Source: Paenibacillus sp. JQZ6Y-1 (lineage in GTDB: Bacteria; Bacillota; Bacilli; Paenibacillales; Paenibacillaceae). From it: a stretch of 64,000 nucleotides of DNA. The position numbers were made by a program, and so were the translations under genes. The stretch is from positions 248,001 to 312,000 of the forward strand of contig NZ_JBFDUZ010000001.1 of the NCBI RefSeq assembly GCF_040719145.1. Direction: 5' to 3'. Each line of letters begins with the position of its first letter. The first letter of the stretch is position 1. This document shows positions 26,289-34,568 of the stretch, in pieces. The notes below the pieces were generated by a model. It was given only the letters and a program-made list of their open reading frames with translations, had not been told where the DNA came from and ran no database searches.

Positions 26289-28023
26289 ACAGACCCTCCT
26301 CCTGCAATTGGTACATAGATGCGTAGATTCCTCGTTGTTGCAGCAATTGCTCGTGGCTGCCCTGTTCAGCGACTTTCCCTTGATCCAGCACGACGATATG
26401 ATCTGCCTGCTTCACTGCACTGATCCGATGGGAAATGATGAGCGTGGTGCGTGTTTTGCGTTCCTGCACCAGATTGGCGAGGATTCCAGTTTCGGTGACA
26501 GCATCGACTGCACTCATGCTATCGTCGAGAATCAAGATCGGACCGGTTTTGGCAAGCCCGCGTGCTAGACTGGTTCGCTGACGCTGCCCACCGGAGAGCG
26601 TAATGCCGCGCTCACCCAGCTTGGTGTCGAATCGGTCGGGAAAACGAACAATCGGCTCATAGATCATCGCCTGACGCGCATGATTCTCTACCTTTTCTAG
26701 CGGAATGCTGCGGTCACTAAATGCGATATTGTCACGAATCGTAGTACTAAACAAAAAGCCATCCTGTGGCACATAGGCAATGCGAGAACGTAGGCTTTTG
26801 ATGGAGATGCGGCGCACATCCGTTCCGCCGAGAAGCACCGTGCCTTTGGGTGGATCATAGATGCGCAGCAGCAGCTTTACTAGCGTCGTTTTGCCGCTGC
26901 CCGTTTTCCCGACGATGCCTACGGTCTGTCCGCTGGCGATCTTGAGATGAATATCTGACAACGCGGGACGGTCACTGCCCGGATACGCAAAGGTCAATCC
27001 ATTCAGCTCCAGATCGGGCGAAGCAGCGAGCGGCTGGGCATGCTCATCGTCACGGATGTCCGGTTGTTCGCCGAGCAGCCGATTGACCCGATCCAGCGAG
27101 GCGCTTGAGCGCTGCATCATATTGATCACGTTACCAATTTGCTGCAACGGACCCGACATGATGCGCAGATACAACGTTAACGCGATAAAATTACCAATCG
27201 TAATCTCACCTCGAATCGCCAGATAACCACCATACAGCAGCGAGATAACTAACGATAATGCTCCCAGAAAAGGCACTGCTGCCTGAAACAGCGACGACAT
27301 TCTCACCAGATGCAGCTGATTGTCGCGAATACCGTCAACCGTATCACCGAAGCGTGCATTGGCGGTGGATTCGATAGCAAATGTTTTGGTGACACGTATG
27401 CCGCGCAGCTGTTCTTCTGCCGCATCGGTCATCACCGCGAGCGATTCTTGTACATTCATCGACCGTTTGCGAATGCGAGGTCCGAAGTAAACGACCAGAA
27501 ACGGAATCCCGATCATCGGTAGTACACTGACCGCGATCAGGTACAGCGGAATATGACTGAGCAGCATCATAACCACACACGACAAAAATAGAAATACCGC
27601 ATTGGTTGTCATCGTGACTCCGTTAGAAATCGATTCACGCACTGAGTTTACATCATTGGTCATTGAGCTAAGCAGCTTACCTGTACCTTGGCGAGAAAAG
27701 TAATGCTCGCTCAGTGTAGCGAATTTGCGAAATAAACTTTGCCGCATCGCAAACTCAAATTTGCGTCCAAGCCGCATGACCGAGAATTGCCCCGCGCCGA
27801 ACAGCAGATTGTACACAATGCCGATCAACGCCAGAATCAAGCTATAGCGAATGATCATGTTATACTGGATGCCGCCTGCTAGCAGCGCATCGGTAAACTG
27901 CCCCAATACCCGTGGTAGGGCGGCTTGCGCGATATTGGACAGGATGATCAGGGCGACAGCCATCAGGTAGAAATACCAGTGTTGACGCACATAATCCGTC
28001 AAAATGCTTCGGTCCTTTGTCAT
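26278..28023 (-). CDS. ABC exporter half-transporter with degenerate ATPase site (BmrC/YheI-like)
   Basis: A 581-aa partner subunit with six transmembrane helices. Walker A is GKTGSGKTT, the signature is LSGGQRQRTSLARG and Walker B is ILILDDSMSAVD. Asp replaces the catalytic Glu after the Walker B Asp, exactly as in BmrC-type subunits, so one of the two ATP sites of the heterodimer should be non-hydrolytic. AGAAGGAAC precedes the start at 28023. It is first in a two-gene operon with the catalytic partner, translated with an 11-base overlap. Probable drug or lipid exporter. Confidence 0.9.
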   Translation of the reverse strand: MTKDRSILTDYVRQHWYFYLMAVALIILSNIAQAALPRVLGQFTDALLAGGIQYNMIIRYSLILALIGIVYNLLFGAGQFSVMRLGRKFEFAMRQSLFRKFATLSEHYFSRQGTGKLLSSMTNDVNSVRESISNGVTMTTNAVFLFLSCVVMMLLSHIPLYLIAVSVLPMIGIPFLVVYFGPRIRKRSMNVQESLAVMTDAAEEQLRGIRVTKTFAIESTANARFGDTVDGIRDNQLHLVRMSSLFQAAVPFLGALSLVISLLYGGYLAIRGEITIGNFIALTLYLRIMSGPLQQIGNVINMMQRSSASLDRVNRLLGEQPDIRDDEHAQPLAASPDLELNGLTFAYPGSDRPALSDIHLKIASGQTVGIVGKTGSGKTTLVKLLLRIYDPPKGTVLLGGTDVRRISIKSLRSRIAYVPQDGFLFSTTIRDNIAFSDRSIPLEKVENHARQAMIYEPIVRFPDRFDTKLGERGITLSGGQRQRTSLARGLAKTGPILILDDSMSAVDAVTETGILANLVQERKTRTTLIISHRISAVKQADHIVVLDQGKVAEQGSHEQLLQQRGIYASMYQLQEEGLYAE

Positions 28024-28230
28024 AGATGTGTTCCTTCTTTCTTTTGACAGCTATGTTGGAATGGATGATGTAGTGATGAACTTGCAGGATTGGGATGGCA
28101 TCGTTGTGATTGGGTGCTGGTGGTAAGACGGGAATGGTTGCTTTGTTGCGCTATTATTCTTTTAACCAAAATGTGGGTGGATGGCTGCGCGGAATGGAGC
28201 TAGGATAAGTAAAAAAATGTAGACAGAAGA

Positions 28231-28322
28231 GCAGCAGCTAATGTAGGAAAGAGATATACATCGTAGGATGCGAGTGTTTCCGCTATCCTATGAAGTTCCT
28301 ATCTAGCTGCTGCTGCTTTTTT
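28231..28322. terminator. Long nested hairpin between the acetyltransferase and the exporter
   Basis: Outer arms GCAGCAGCTA (28231-28240) and TAGCTGCTGC (28304-28313) enclose nested pairs aggaa/ttcct and taggat/atccta. A T7 run follows on the plus strand, and a run of T lies 13 bases beyond the stem on the minus strand. It most likely ends the acetyltransferase transcript. The rest of the 28024-28325 gap should contain the exporter promoter; no gene is seen. Confidence 0.5.
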
Positions 28323-28325
28323 ATA

Positions 28326-29543
28326 TTAAATAAAATAGAGTCCGTACATGTACGGGAGGGCGACAGTAGGGAAGCCGGTCAGGTGTTGGGACAGGACTTC
28401 GGTATACGGGTTGAACAGGAGAGAGCAAAGTTCTTGATCATCTTGAATCACATACGTGTTCTGTGGGGTTTCTAGGGTGTAGCTATTGTCTGGGTTGTTG
28501 GTGATTTGGAGATCGTTGTTTTCGGCTAGTCCGTGCAGTAAGCCGGTTTGGGCGAGCAGGGCTTCACTGTTGATAATCATCATAGTACCGCCATTGCGAA
28601 CGGCAGACACCGTGACGCCAGCTTCTTGGGCGGTGGTGAGCATTTGTTGTTCTTGCCATGGGATGGTTGCGGACAGGGAATCCAGTTGGAAACGACAAAT
28701 CGCTTCGCCCCATAGTTCACGTACGGCATCTGGTCTACCTGCCCATTCAATGACAGAGCCACGACGAGGTTCGTTGGTATGAGCTGCTGCGGATGTGGAT
28801 GATTGTTCCGTAGTAGAGAGAGCAGGATGAGGAGGAATCGCAGCATCGGTGGAATCGGAAGAATTGACAGCGTTTGGCGTATCCATTGGAATCGATAAGA
28901 CGACAAAAGCAGCGATGCCGTTTGGTGTCGCGGCGACAAGGATGTGCTGCTGTTGACGGTTCACATGTGCCATCGCTTCGGCATGGATCATCAGCTGCAT
29001 TTCACTAAGGCTCATATTGATATGGGCGCTTGGACGTTGCAGCAGCGCATGTACGGCGAATATATCCTGCGCTTTCATCGGGCGAATATCCCACAGATTG
29101 GAGGATTGCCATTGCGATGAGACATCGTGCGAGATGGTTGTCTGATGAATATGACCGAAAAATTGACTGCCTGCCCGTGTATACAGGGAGCGGTCGCCGG
29201 AAATGAACAGCAGCGATGCGCCAGCATCAATAGCATGCTGCGTGCATTGCGCTAGCAATTGTCCAGCAAGACGCTGTCCGCGATAATCTGGATGCGTACA
29301 TACAGCACCGATAGAAAAGGCGGACAGAATATGCTTACCAGAGGACACCTGTACTGGCACCAATCCCATAAATGAAACCAATTGACCCTCTTCGGTAAAA
29401 GCACCATACGAATGACTAATGCCCGGACGGAATAATGTAGGAAACGAATGCTCCATATATCGCTCTCCGGTGGCGCAAAACACCTGCTCTGCCAATTCCA
29501 CTGCCATCTGTAATTCATTATTATGTACTCTGCGAATATTCAT
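28326..29543 (-). CDS. GNAT acetyltransferase, Eis-like
   Basis: A 405-aa protein of the size and layout of Eis (enhanced intracellular survival) acetyltransferases: an N-terminal GNAT domain, a second degenerate GNAT domain and a C-terminal sterol-carrier-like domain. The acetyl-CoA motif is VCTHPDYRGQRLAGQLLAQ and a conserved Tyr lies in SLYTRAGSQFFG. Eis enzymes acetylate several amines of aminoglycosides or protein lysines. GGGAGGAA precedes the start. The gene is divergent from the WYL-DinB-BtrH group. Its 5' region contains an inverted repeat and, further upstream, a minus-strand terminator. Confidence 0.8.
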   Translation of the reverse strand: MNIRRVHNNELQMAVELAEQVFCATGERYMEHSFPTLFRPGISHSYGAFTEEGQLVSFMGLVPVQVSSGKHILSAFSIGAVCTHPDYRGQRLAGQLLAQCTQHAIDAGASLLFISGDRSLYTRAGSQFFGHIHQTTISHDVSSQWQSSNLWDIRPMKAQDIFAVHALLQRPSAHINMSLSEMQLMIHAEAMAHVNRQQQHILVAATPNGIAAFVVLSIPMDTPNAVNSSDSTDAAIPPHPALSTTEQSSTSAAAHTNEPRRGSVIEWAGRPDAVRELWGEAICRFQLDSLSATIPWQEQQMLTTAQEAGVTVSAVRNGGTMMIINSEALLAQTGLLHGLAENNDLQITNNPDNSYTLETPQNTYVIQDDQELCSLLFNPYTEVLSQHLTGFPTVALPYMYGLYFI

Positions 29544-29574
29544 TCTGATTCCTCCCGATAGATGCTAGTGTTTT

Positions 29575-29598
29575 TAAAGTTAAAGCGCTGTAACTTTA
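29575..29598. promoter_or_regulatory. Inverted repeat in the 5' region of the Eis-like gene
   Basis: Perfect 8-bp arms TAAAGTTA / TAACTTTA with the 8-base spacer aagcgctg, itself partly palindromic. It lies 32 bases before the start codon and could be an operator or an mRNA hairpin. A TATGAT box about 60-70 bases further upstream may be the promoter -10. Confidence 0.4.
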
Positions 29599-29689
29599 GC
29601 ATACATGAATATAGTATTCATAGCGATGGGTCGTGCATCGGCTTGTGAATGATCATAGCATAGAACACCCAGTTATCATCCTAACACGA

Positions 29690-29805
29690 CAAAAAAGGAA
29701 CACGCTGTCATTGTGACTGATTTGCACGCAAAGTGCAATAGTGGCAGCATGTTCCATAGACAGATAGAAGGAATACATCCTCTATAGTGACGTTTGCCAA
29801 AAAGC
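29690..29805 (-). ncRNA. Candidate small RNA ending in an orphan minus-strand terminator
   Basis: On the minus strand, arms ggaacatgctgcca and tgacagcgtgttcc (29742-29755 and 29697-29710) form a long stem with an inner ttgcac/gtgcaa hairpin. TTTTTT follows directly, which is a classic terminator. No minus-strand gene lies upstream of it before the plus-strand gene at 29944. A possible promoter (TTGATA, about 17 bases, TATATG) lies at roughly 29805-29832. A transcript of about 110 nt is therefore possible. An alternative is a leader attenuator of the Eis-like gene. Confidence 0.4.
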
Positions 29806-29943
29806 ATATAAAATATAAATAGAGCTATATCAAAAACACAAACAGCAATCAGAGGGAATATACATTGAATACAAAGCCATTGTAAAAACTGTCATTCATC
29901 CAATAATCATAATAGATTCCGTACACGAAAGGAGCCGTTTCCG

Positions 29944-30885
29944 TTGAAAATGTATCGTCTGCTTGCCATCACGATGATGCTATTAAATCGCAAGCGTATT
30001 AGCGCCAAGGAGTTGTCTGAACGCTTTGAAATTTCACTACGCACCGTATACCGCGATGTGGAAACGATTATGCAGGCAGGCATTCCTATTTTGTCTCATG
30101 CGGGTGCGAATGGTGGGTATGAGATTATGGAGCAATATCGATTAGACCGGCAGTTTTTATCTATCGAAGAATTACAGTCCATTATCATTGGATTAAAAGG
30201 AATCTCGGTCGGCATTGGCGAGCAGGAAGTCGGCATGCTGCTCGATAAAGTAGGTGCGCTCATAGCCAAGTCAGAGCACAGCACACTCGCCGAGCTGAAC
30301 AATCAATTTGTTATCGATCCGAATCCGTGGTGTAGCAGTAGAGACAAGGATAAGCTGGACTGCATTCGCAGCGCCACTCGTCAGCGTCAACTGCTGCGAT
30401 TCGTCTATACCGACTTTCAAAGTAGACTGTCTACGCGCACCGTTGAGCCTATGACCATTGTGATGAAGGGCTTTAGCTGGTACCTGCATGCGTTTTGTTT
30501 ACTACGGCAGGAGTTTCGGATCTTTCGTTTGTCTCGTATGAAAGACATTCAGCTTCTGCCAGAGCTGTTTATACGCCGATCAGAGCCAGTTCTTACCCTG
30601 AGCTATGGGCAGAATCGTCCAGCTTCGACCTCTTACGTCAAGCTAGTGCTACAGCTACAGCCGGATGCACGTGCACAGGCGGAGGATTATTTTGGTGCCG
30701 AGCAGATCGTTACTCAGCCGGACGGGACGCTGCTTGTTACTTCGCAGCAACCGGAAGGAACTTGGCTATACCATATGCTGCTTAGTTATGGACCGAGCCT
30801 ACGAATTGTGGAGCCTATACGTATTGCCCAGATTGTCAAAGAAAAGGCTCAGCAAATTGTAGAACTCTATGCTGCGAAACACTGA
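29944..30885 (+). CDS. WYL-domain transcriptional regulator (YafY type), second copy
   Basis: A 313-aa regulator. The N-terminal helix-turn-helix has ISAKELSERFEISLRTVYRD and GANGGYE. A WYL domain (about 135-205) has VMKGFSWYLHAFCLLRQEFR and FRLSRM, and a WCX-like C-terminus follows. TTG 29944 is chosen since AAAGGAG lies 9 bases upstream; ATG 29950 is 15 bases away. It is followed by an operator-like dyad, a dinB-like gene and a BtrH-like gene. The protein is a paralogue of 500-1465, and both loci share gene order and operator. Confidence 0.9.
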   Translation: MKMYRLLAITMMLLNRKRISAKELSERFEISLRTVYRDVETIMQAGIPILSHAGANGGYEIMEQYRLDRQFLSIEELQSIIIGLKGISVGIGEQEVGMLLDKVGALIAKSEHSTLAELNNQFVIDPNPWCSSRDKDKLDCIRSATRQRQLLRFVYTDFQSRLSTRTVEPMTIVMKGFSWYLHAFCLLRQEFRIFRLSRMKDIQLLPELFIRRSEPVLTLSYGQNRPASTSYVKLVLQLQPDARAQAEDYFGAEQIVTQPDGTLLVTSQQPEGTWLYHMLLSYGPSLRIVEPIRIAQIVKEKAQQIVELYAAKH

Positions 30886-30917
30886 CACACTGTTGTCAGT
30901 GGAGGTTGTCTACAATG
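30880..30917 (+). promoter_or_regulatory. Dyad operator and promoter of the second dinB-like gene
   Basis: CACTGACA (30880-30887), six bases, then TGTCAGTG (30894-30901) is a perfect 8-bp dyad overlapping the stop of the WYL gene. Twelve bases after the TGTCA core comes TACAAT, a likely -10 box. The core and both distances equal those at 428-466, and both spacers share CTGT when read toward the gene. Confidence 0.7.
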
Positions 30918-30965
30918 GGAGGACAACTCGCCAATTCACGGCGTTGATCCCAAAGGAGGCTTTTT

Positions 30966-31466
30966 ATGTTTACTACGATTCCCGCTTTTGTAGACGAGTG
31001 GCGCAGTGTATCATCCCATACGCAGCGTGTACTGGATGTACTGACCGATGCTTCGCTGAATCAGGGTAGCGAGTCCAATATCCGACCGCTTGGACAGATC
31101 GGCTGGCATATCACGACTACCATTCATGAGATGGTGTCACGTACTGGGCTGCAATTTGTCGCGCCTGAGGGCGAAAAGAAGGCACCTGCTTCCGCAGCGC
31201 AGATTGCTGAGGCATATCGCTTGGTTTCTCAAGGTATGTTGGAAGCGATACAACAGCAATGGACCGATGCCAATTTGACAGAAATGAGCGATATGTATGG
31301 CGAGTCTTGGGCAAACGGACTCACCTTACGCGCTGTTATCGCTCATGAAATTCATCATCGGGGACAAATGTCGGTATTGATGCGCCAAGCTGGATTACGT
31401 GTGCCGAGCATATACGGACCTACACGAGAGGACTGGATTGAGCAAGGGATGCAGCCAGCATTATAG
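30966..31466 (+). CDS. DinB-family protein
   Basis: A 166-aa four-helix protein. The metal-ligand pattern is visible: LGQIGWHITTTIHEM early, and HEIHHRGQMSVLMRQAGL near the end, giving the typical three histidines of DinB/YfiT proteins. AAAGGAGG precedes the ATG. The family includes bacillithiol- or mycothiol-dependent transferases and unknown stress proteins; the substrate here cannot be told. Transcribed from the dyad promoter at 30880 and followed 42 bases later by the BtrH-like gene, so probably an operon. Confidence 0.9.
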   Translation: MFTTIPAFVDEWRSVSSHTQRVLDVLTDASLNQGSESNIRPLGQIGWHITTTIHEMVSRTGLQFVAPEGEKKAPASAAQIAEAYRLVSQGMLEAIQQQWTDANLTEMSDMYGESWANGLTLRAVIAHEIHHRGQMSVLMRQAGLRVPSIYGPTREDWIEQGMQPAL

Positions 31467-31508
31467 GGATAGTTAACCGCGATGCCAAGAGAGTAGGAGA
31501 AGGTATAC

Positions 31509-32489
31509 ATGACTACAATCATTGAAGACTTTGTTCCATATACAGGTGATCATTGCGAGACGACCGCGATCGGCAATCTATTGCAGCATGCTGGCATTCA
31601 TGTGTCTGAGCCTATGCTGTTCGGTCTGGGGCAAGGGCTGGGCTTCATTTATTGGGATTCCAAAGTCATGGAATTTCCTTTTATCGGGGGACGAAGTAAA
31701 CCCGATACGGTGATTGCGCATCTTGCCGAAGCTCTTGGATTCATAATGAATGTGCAAGAAACATCGTCCGTTTCCAAAGCATGGCAACATGTACAGGCTC
31801 CTATCGAACACGGTATGCCGGTCGGTGTAAAACTGGATTCATATGATCTGGATTATTTTACAAACAAAGTCCATTTCGCTGGTCATTATGCTGTCATCTA
31901 TGGCTTTGATGAGGAATACGCCTATATGGCGGATACCGAGCAGCAGGGCAGTCTTGTACAAACTCGACGAACAAGCCTATCTGCTGCTAGACAGGCAAAG
32001 GGATTCATGAGCTCACGTAATCGTTCCTTTACACTGGGGAAGATGGACTCATTCCCACCGCTTGCTCCTGTGATCCGTCAAGCGCTAACGAACAATGCGC
32101 ATAGCTATCTGAATGCGCCGATACGCAACATCGGCAATGCAGGCATCATCAAAATGAGCAAAGAAATCGTCAAATGGCATGAACGCACAAATGATATACA
32201 ACACCACTTCTGCTTGACTGCAATGCTGATGGAGCGAGCGGGAACAGGGGGCGCATTATTTCGGAATCTCTATCGTGATTTTCTGAGAGAATGCAGCGAA
32301 TTACTAGATGACTCGGCAATCGAACAAGCTTACCGCTCATTTTCACAAATTGCCCCGCTATGGGTCGCTGTCTCTACAGCAATCGACCATGCAGGCAACA
32401 CAGGAGATGAGCAGCATGTACGACAAGCTTCGGCTCTGTTAGTAGAGATTGCCGACAAAGAACGCACTGCGATGGAGTTGTTGCTATAG
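31509..32489 (+). CDS. BtrH N-terminal-domain protein (with DUF4872-like C-terminal half)
   Basis: A 326-aa protein. The first half carries the papain-like pattern of butirosin biosynthesis protein H: Cys in YTGDHCETTAIGNLL and His/Asp in FAGHYAVIYGFDEEYAYMAD. The C-terminal half (about 180-326) is helical and resembles the DUF4872 partner domain. BtrH itself is an acyltransferase moving an amino-acyl chain from a carrier protein to an aminoglycoside. No carrier protein, peptide synthetase or aminoglycoside genes are nearby, so the role here is unknown. GTAGGAGAAGG lies before the start. Co-transcribed with the DinB gene. Confidence 0.8.
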   Translation: MTTIIEDFVPYTGDHCETTAIGNLLQHAGIHVSEPMLFGLGQGLGFIYWDSKVMEFPFIGGRSKPDTVIAHLAEALGFIMNVQETSSVSKAWQHVQAPIEHGMPVGVKLDSYDLDYFTNKVHFAGHYAVIYGFDEEYAYMADTEQQGSLVQTRRTSLSAARQAKGFMSSRNRSFTLGKMDSFPPLAPVIRQALTNNAHSYLNAPIRNIGNAGIIKMSKEIVKWHERTNDIQHHFCLTAMLMERAGTGGALFRNLYRDFLRECSELLDDSAIEQAYRSFSQIAPLWVAVSTAIDHAGNTGDEQHVRQASALLVEIADKERTAMELLL

Positions 32490-32661
32490 CAAGCTTTAGC
32501 TGTATATGTATATGCGTAAGTCCGTACAAGTAAAGATATATGCTTTATGTACACAGAACAGAACCTCGGTCGGCAAGCGTAGCAAACTCATAGTTTTTGG
32601 ATGGATCAGCTTCCGCATATATCAACTTTCGTATAAATAACTCATACTCTCCGATTTCATT

Positions 32662-32711
32662 AAAAAAGCAGCGATGTCTCCTACGTAATCATAGGATTCA
32701 TCGCTGCTTTT
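32662..32711. terminator. Bidirectional terminator
   Basis: AAAAAAGCAGCGATG / CATCGCTGCTTTT stem with an inner tcctacg-type loop. It lies between the convergent BtrH-like and P5C dehydrogenase genes. Confidence 0.85.
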
Positions 32712-32777
32712 CATGCGTTATGCTATTGTTTCGATCTCATATACCTGATTCATTCATACTTAGCATCTGTCCAGCCG

Positions 32778-34349
32778 TTAGCCTAGCTTGCGCGAAGTCA
32801 GCTTGGCTTGTGTGAACAGCAGCAGGTAATCATGCCCTCCGGCTTTGGAGTCGGTGCCTGACATATTGAAGCCGCCAAATGGATGTGCGCCAACCAGTGC
32901 GCCTGTGCATTTGCGGTTGATATACAGATTGCCGCAGTGCATCGTTTCTAGTGCTTCGTTAATCCGCTCGTCATTGGTGGAAAAGAAGGCGCCGGTCAGA
33001 CCGAACTCGGTATCATTGTAAATGTCGATCGCCTCGCGGTAATCGGCAGCCGGGCATAGTGCCAATACAGGACCAAAGATTTCCTCCTGCATAATACGGG
33101 CTTTGCGATCCACATCGGCAATAATGGTCGGCTGGATATAATAGCCGTTGCCTTCCGCACGTTTGCCACCAGCAAGCAGACGTCCTTCGGTTTTGCCGAT
33201 TTCGATATAGCTCATAATTTTATCGCAGGATGCTTGGTCAATGACCGGTCCAGCAGGATAGTTGTCCTCAGGTAGCCCGCTAGACAATTTGCCAGTCAGC
33301 TCCACAACCTTTTGTACGAGCTGGTCATATACCGATTGTACGATGACAGCGCGTGATCCGGCAGAGCACTTTTGACCTTGGAAGCTGAAGGCAGAGGAGA
33401 CGATCGCTTGTGCTGCTGCGTCCAGATCAGCTGTCTCATCGACTACGATGCCGTCCTTACCACCCATTTCGGCGATCAGACGCTTGATCCAAATTTGACC
33501 GTCTACCGTATCGGCAGCCAGCTTGCTGATGCGCAGTCCCACTTCCTTAGAACCGGTGAAGCTGACAAAACGAGTTTTTGGATGCGTGGTCAGATAATCG
33601 CCGACCTCGGCACCACTGCCCGGTACATAGTTGAGCACGCCCGCTGGCAGCCCAATTTCCTCCATCAGCTCGACAAATTTATGCGCAATCGCCGGTGTGG
33701 TGGATGCTGGTTTGAGCAGCACGGTATTGCCGGATACAATCGCAGCAGTAGTCATACCAACACAGATGGCGAGTGGGAAATTCCACGGCGGAATCACGAT
33801 GCCGACACCAAGCGGGATATACGTCAAACGATTCTGCTCACCAGCAACTGGTGTCAGTGGCTGAGACTCGTTGATGCCGTCCAAGCGGATCATTTCGCGT
33901 GCATAAAATTCCATAAAGTCGATGGCTTCGGCGGTGTCTGCATCAGCTTCGGCATAGTTTTTGCCCGATTCCAGAATCATCAGCGCTGAAAATTCATGCT
34001 TGCGCTCTCTCATCAGTTGGGCGGCATGGAACAGATAATCAGCGCGCTGACGTGCAGGTACCTGTTTCCATGTTTCAAAGGTGGACAGTGCGGTTTGCAT
34101 CGCTTGTTCTGCCAACTCACGGGTAGCTTTGCTTACTAGTGCGATGGTTTGGTCTGTATTGCCGGGATTGATGGACGTAATCACATCGTCAGTAAATATT
34201 TTCTCACTGCCGATATGCAGCGGAATTTTGCGACCTAATGTACTCTTTTCACTATCCAGTGCTTGTTTCATGGCATCGCGGTTTGCGGGTACGCTAAAAT
34301 CAACAAAAGGTTCATTGGCAAATGGTTTGATATTCGTTACTTTACTCAT
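32778..34349 (-). CDS. rocA: 1-pyrroline-5-carboxylate dehydrogenase
   Basis: A 523-aa NAD-dependent aldehyde dehydrogenase that oxidises glutamate semialdehyde/P5C to glutamate. Catalytic Cys is in [15 protein letters not shown] and Glu in [12 protein letters not shown]. The NAD-binding FTGSKEVG and [15 protein letters not shown] segments are typical of RocA/PutC. The start at 34349 has AAAGGGG 9 bases upstream; a longer frame to 34376 lacks one. It is the second step of proline or arginine catabolism. Proline dehydrogenase is at 36462-37376 and a RocR-like regulator lies divergently between them. Confidence 0.95.
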   Translation of the reverse strand: MSKVTNIKPFANEPFVDFSVPANRDAMKQALDSEKSTLGRKIPLHIGSEKIFTDDVITSINPGNTDQTIALVSKATRELAEQAMQTALSTFETWKQVPARQRADYLFHAAQLMRERKHEFSALMILESGKNYAEADADTAEAIDFMEFYAREMIRLDGINESQPLTPVAGEQNRLTYIPLGVGIVIPPWNFPLAICVGMTTAAIVSGNTVLLKPASTTPAIAHKFVELMEEIGLPAGVLNYVPGSGAEVGDYLTTHPKTRFVSFTGSKEVGLRISKLAADTVDGQIWIKRLIAEMGGKDGIVVDETADLDAAAQAIVSSAFSFQGQKCSAGSRAVIVQSVYDQLVQKVVELTGKLSSGLPEDNYPAGPVIDQASCDKIMSYIEIGKTEGRLLAGGKRAEGNGYYIQPTIIADVDRKARIMQEEIFGPVLALCPAADYREAIDIYNDTEFGLTGAFFSTNDERINEALETMHCGNLYINRKCTGALVGAHPFGGFNMSGTDSKAGGHDYLLLFTQAKLTSRKLG

Positions 34350-34568
34350 GGTCGGATACCCCTTTCGAATGGTCAAGCCTTGGAATGAGATTGGTTGATT
34401 GCTCGTATTGCCTGTTCAAGTCACAGCGACAGGTGAACAGCCGCTCATAATGTCCATATATGGTGCACAGACAGCAGCATATGCCTTGTAGAGCGCCATG
34501 CCAGCGGTTGTAACGAATGGAAAGCTCATGTAAAATGGATACAAAATAACACGAAGTGAGAGGTTGTC

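Noticed and set aside
29944-29952. ATG 29950 as start of the second WYL regulator
   Set aside because: It is 15 bases from the ribosome site, whereas TTG 29944 is 9 bases away. The proteins differ by only two residues.
34470-34510. Possible -24/-12 sigma-54 promoter before rocA
   Set aside because: The best match (GGCGCTCTACAAGGC on the minus strand) has the GG and GC elements 11 rather than 10 bases apart and lacks the TTGC core.
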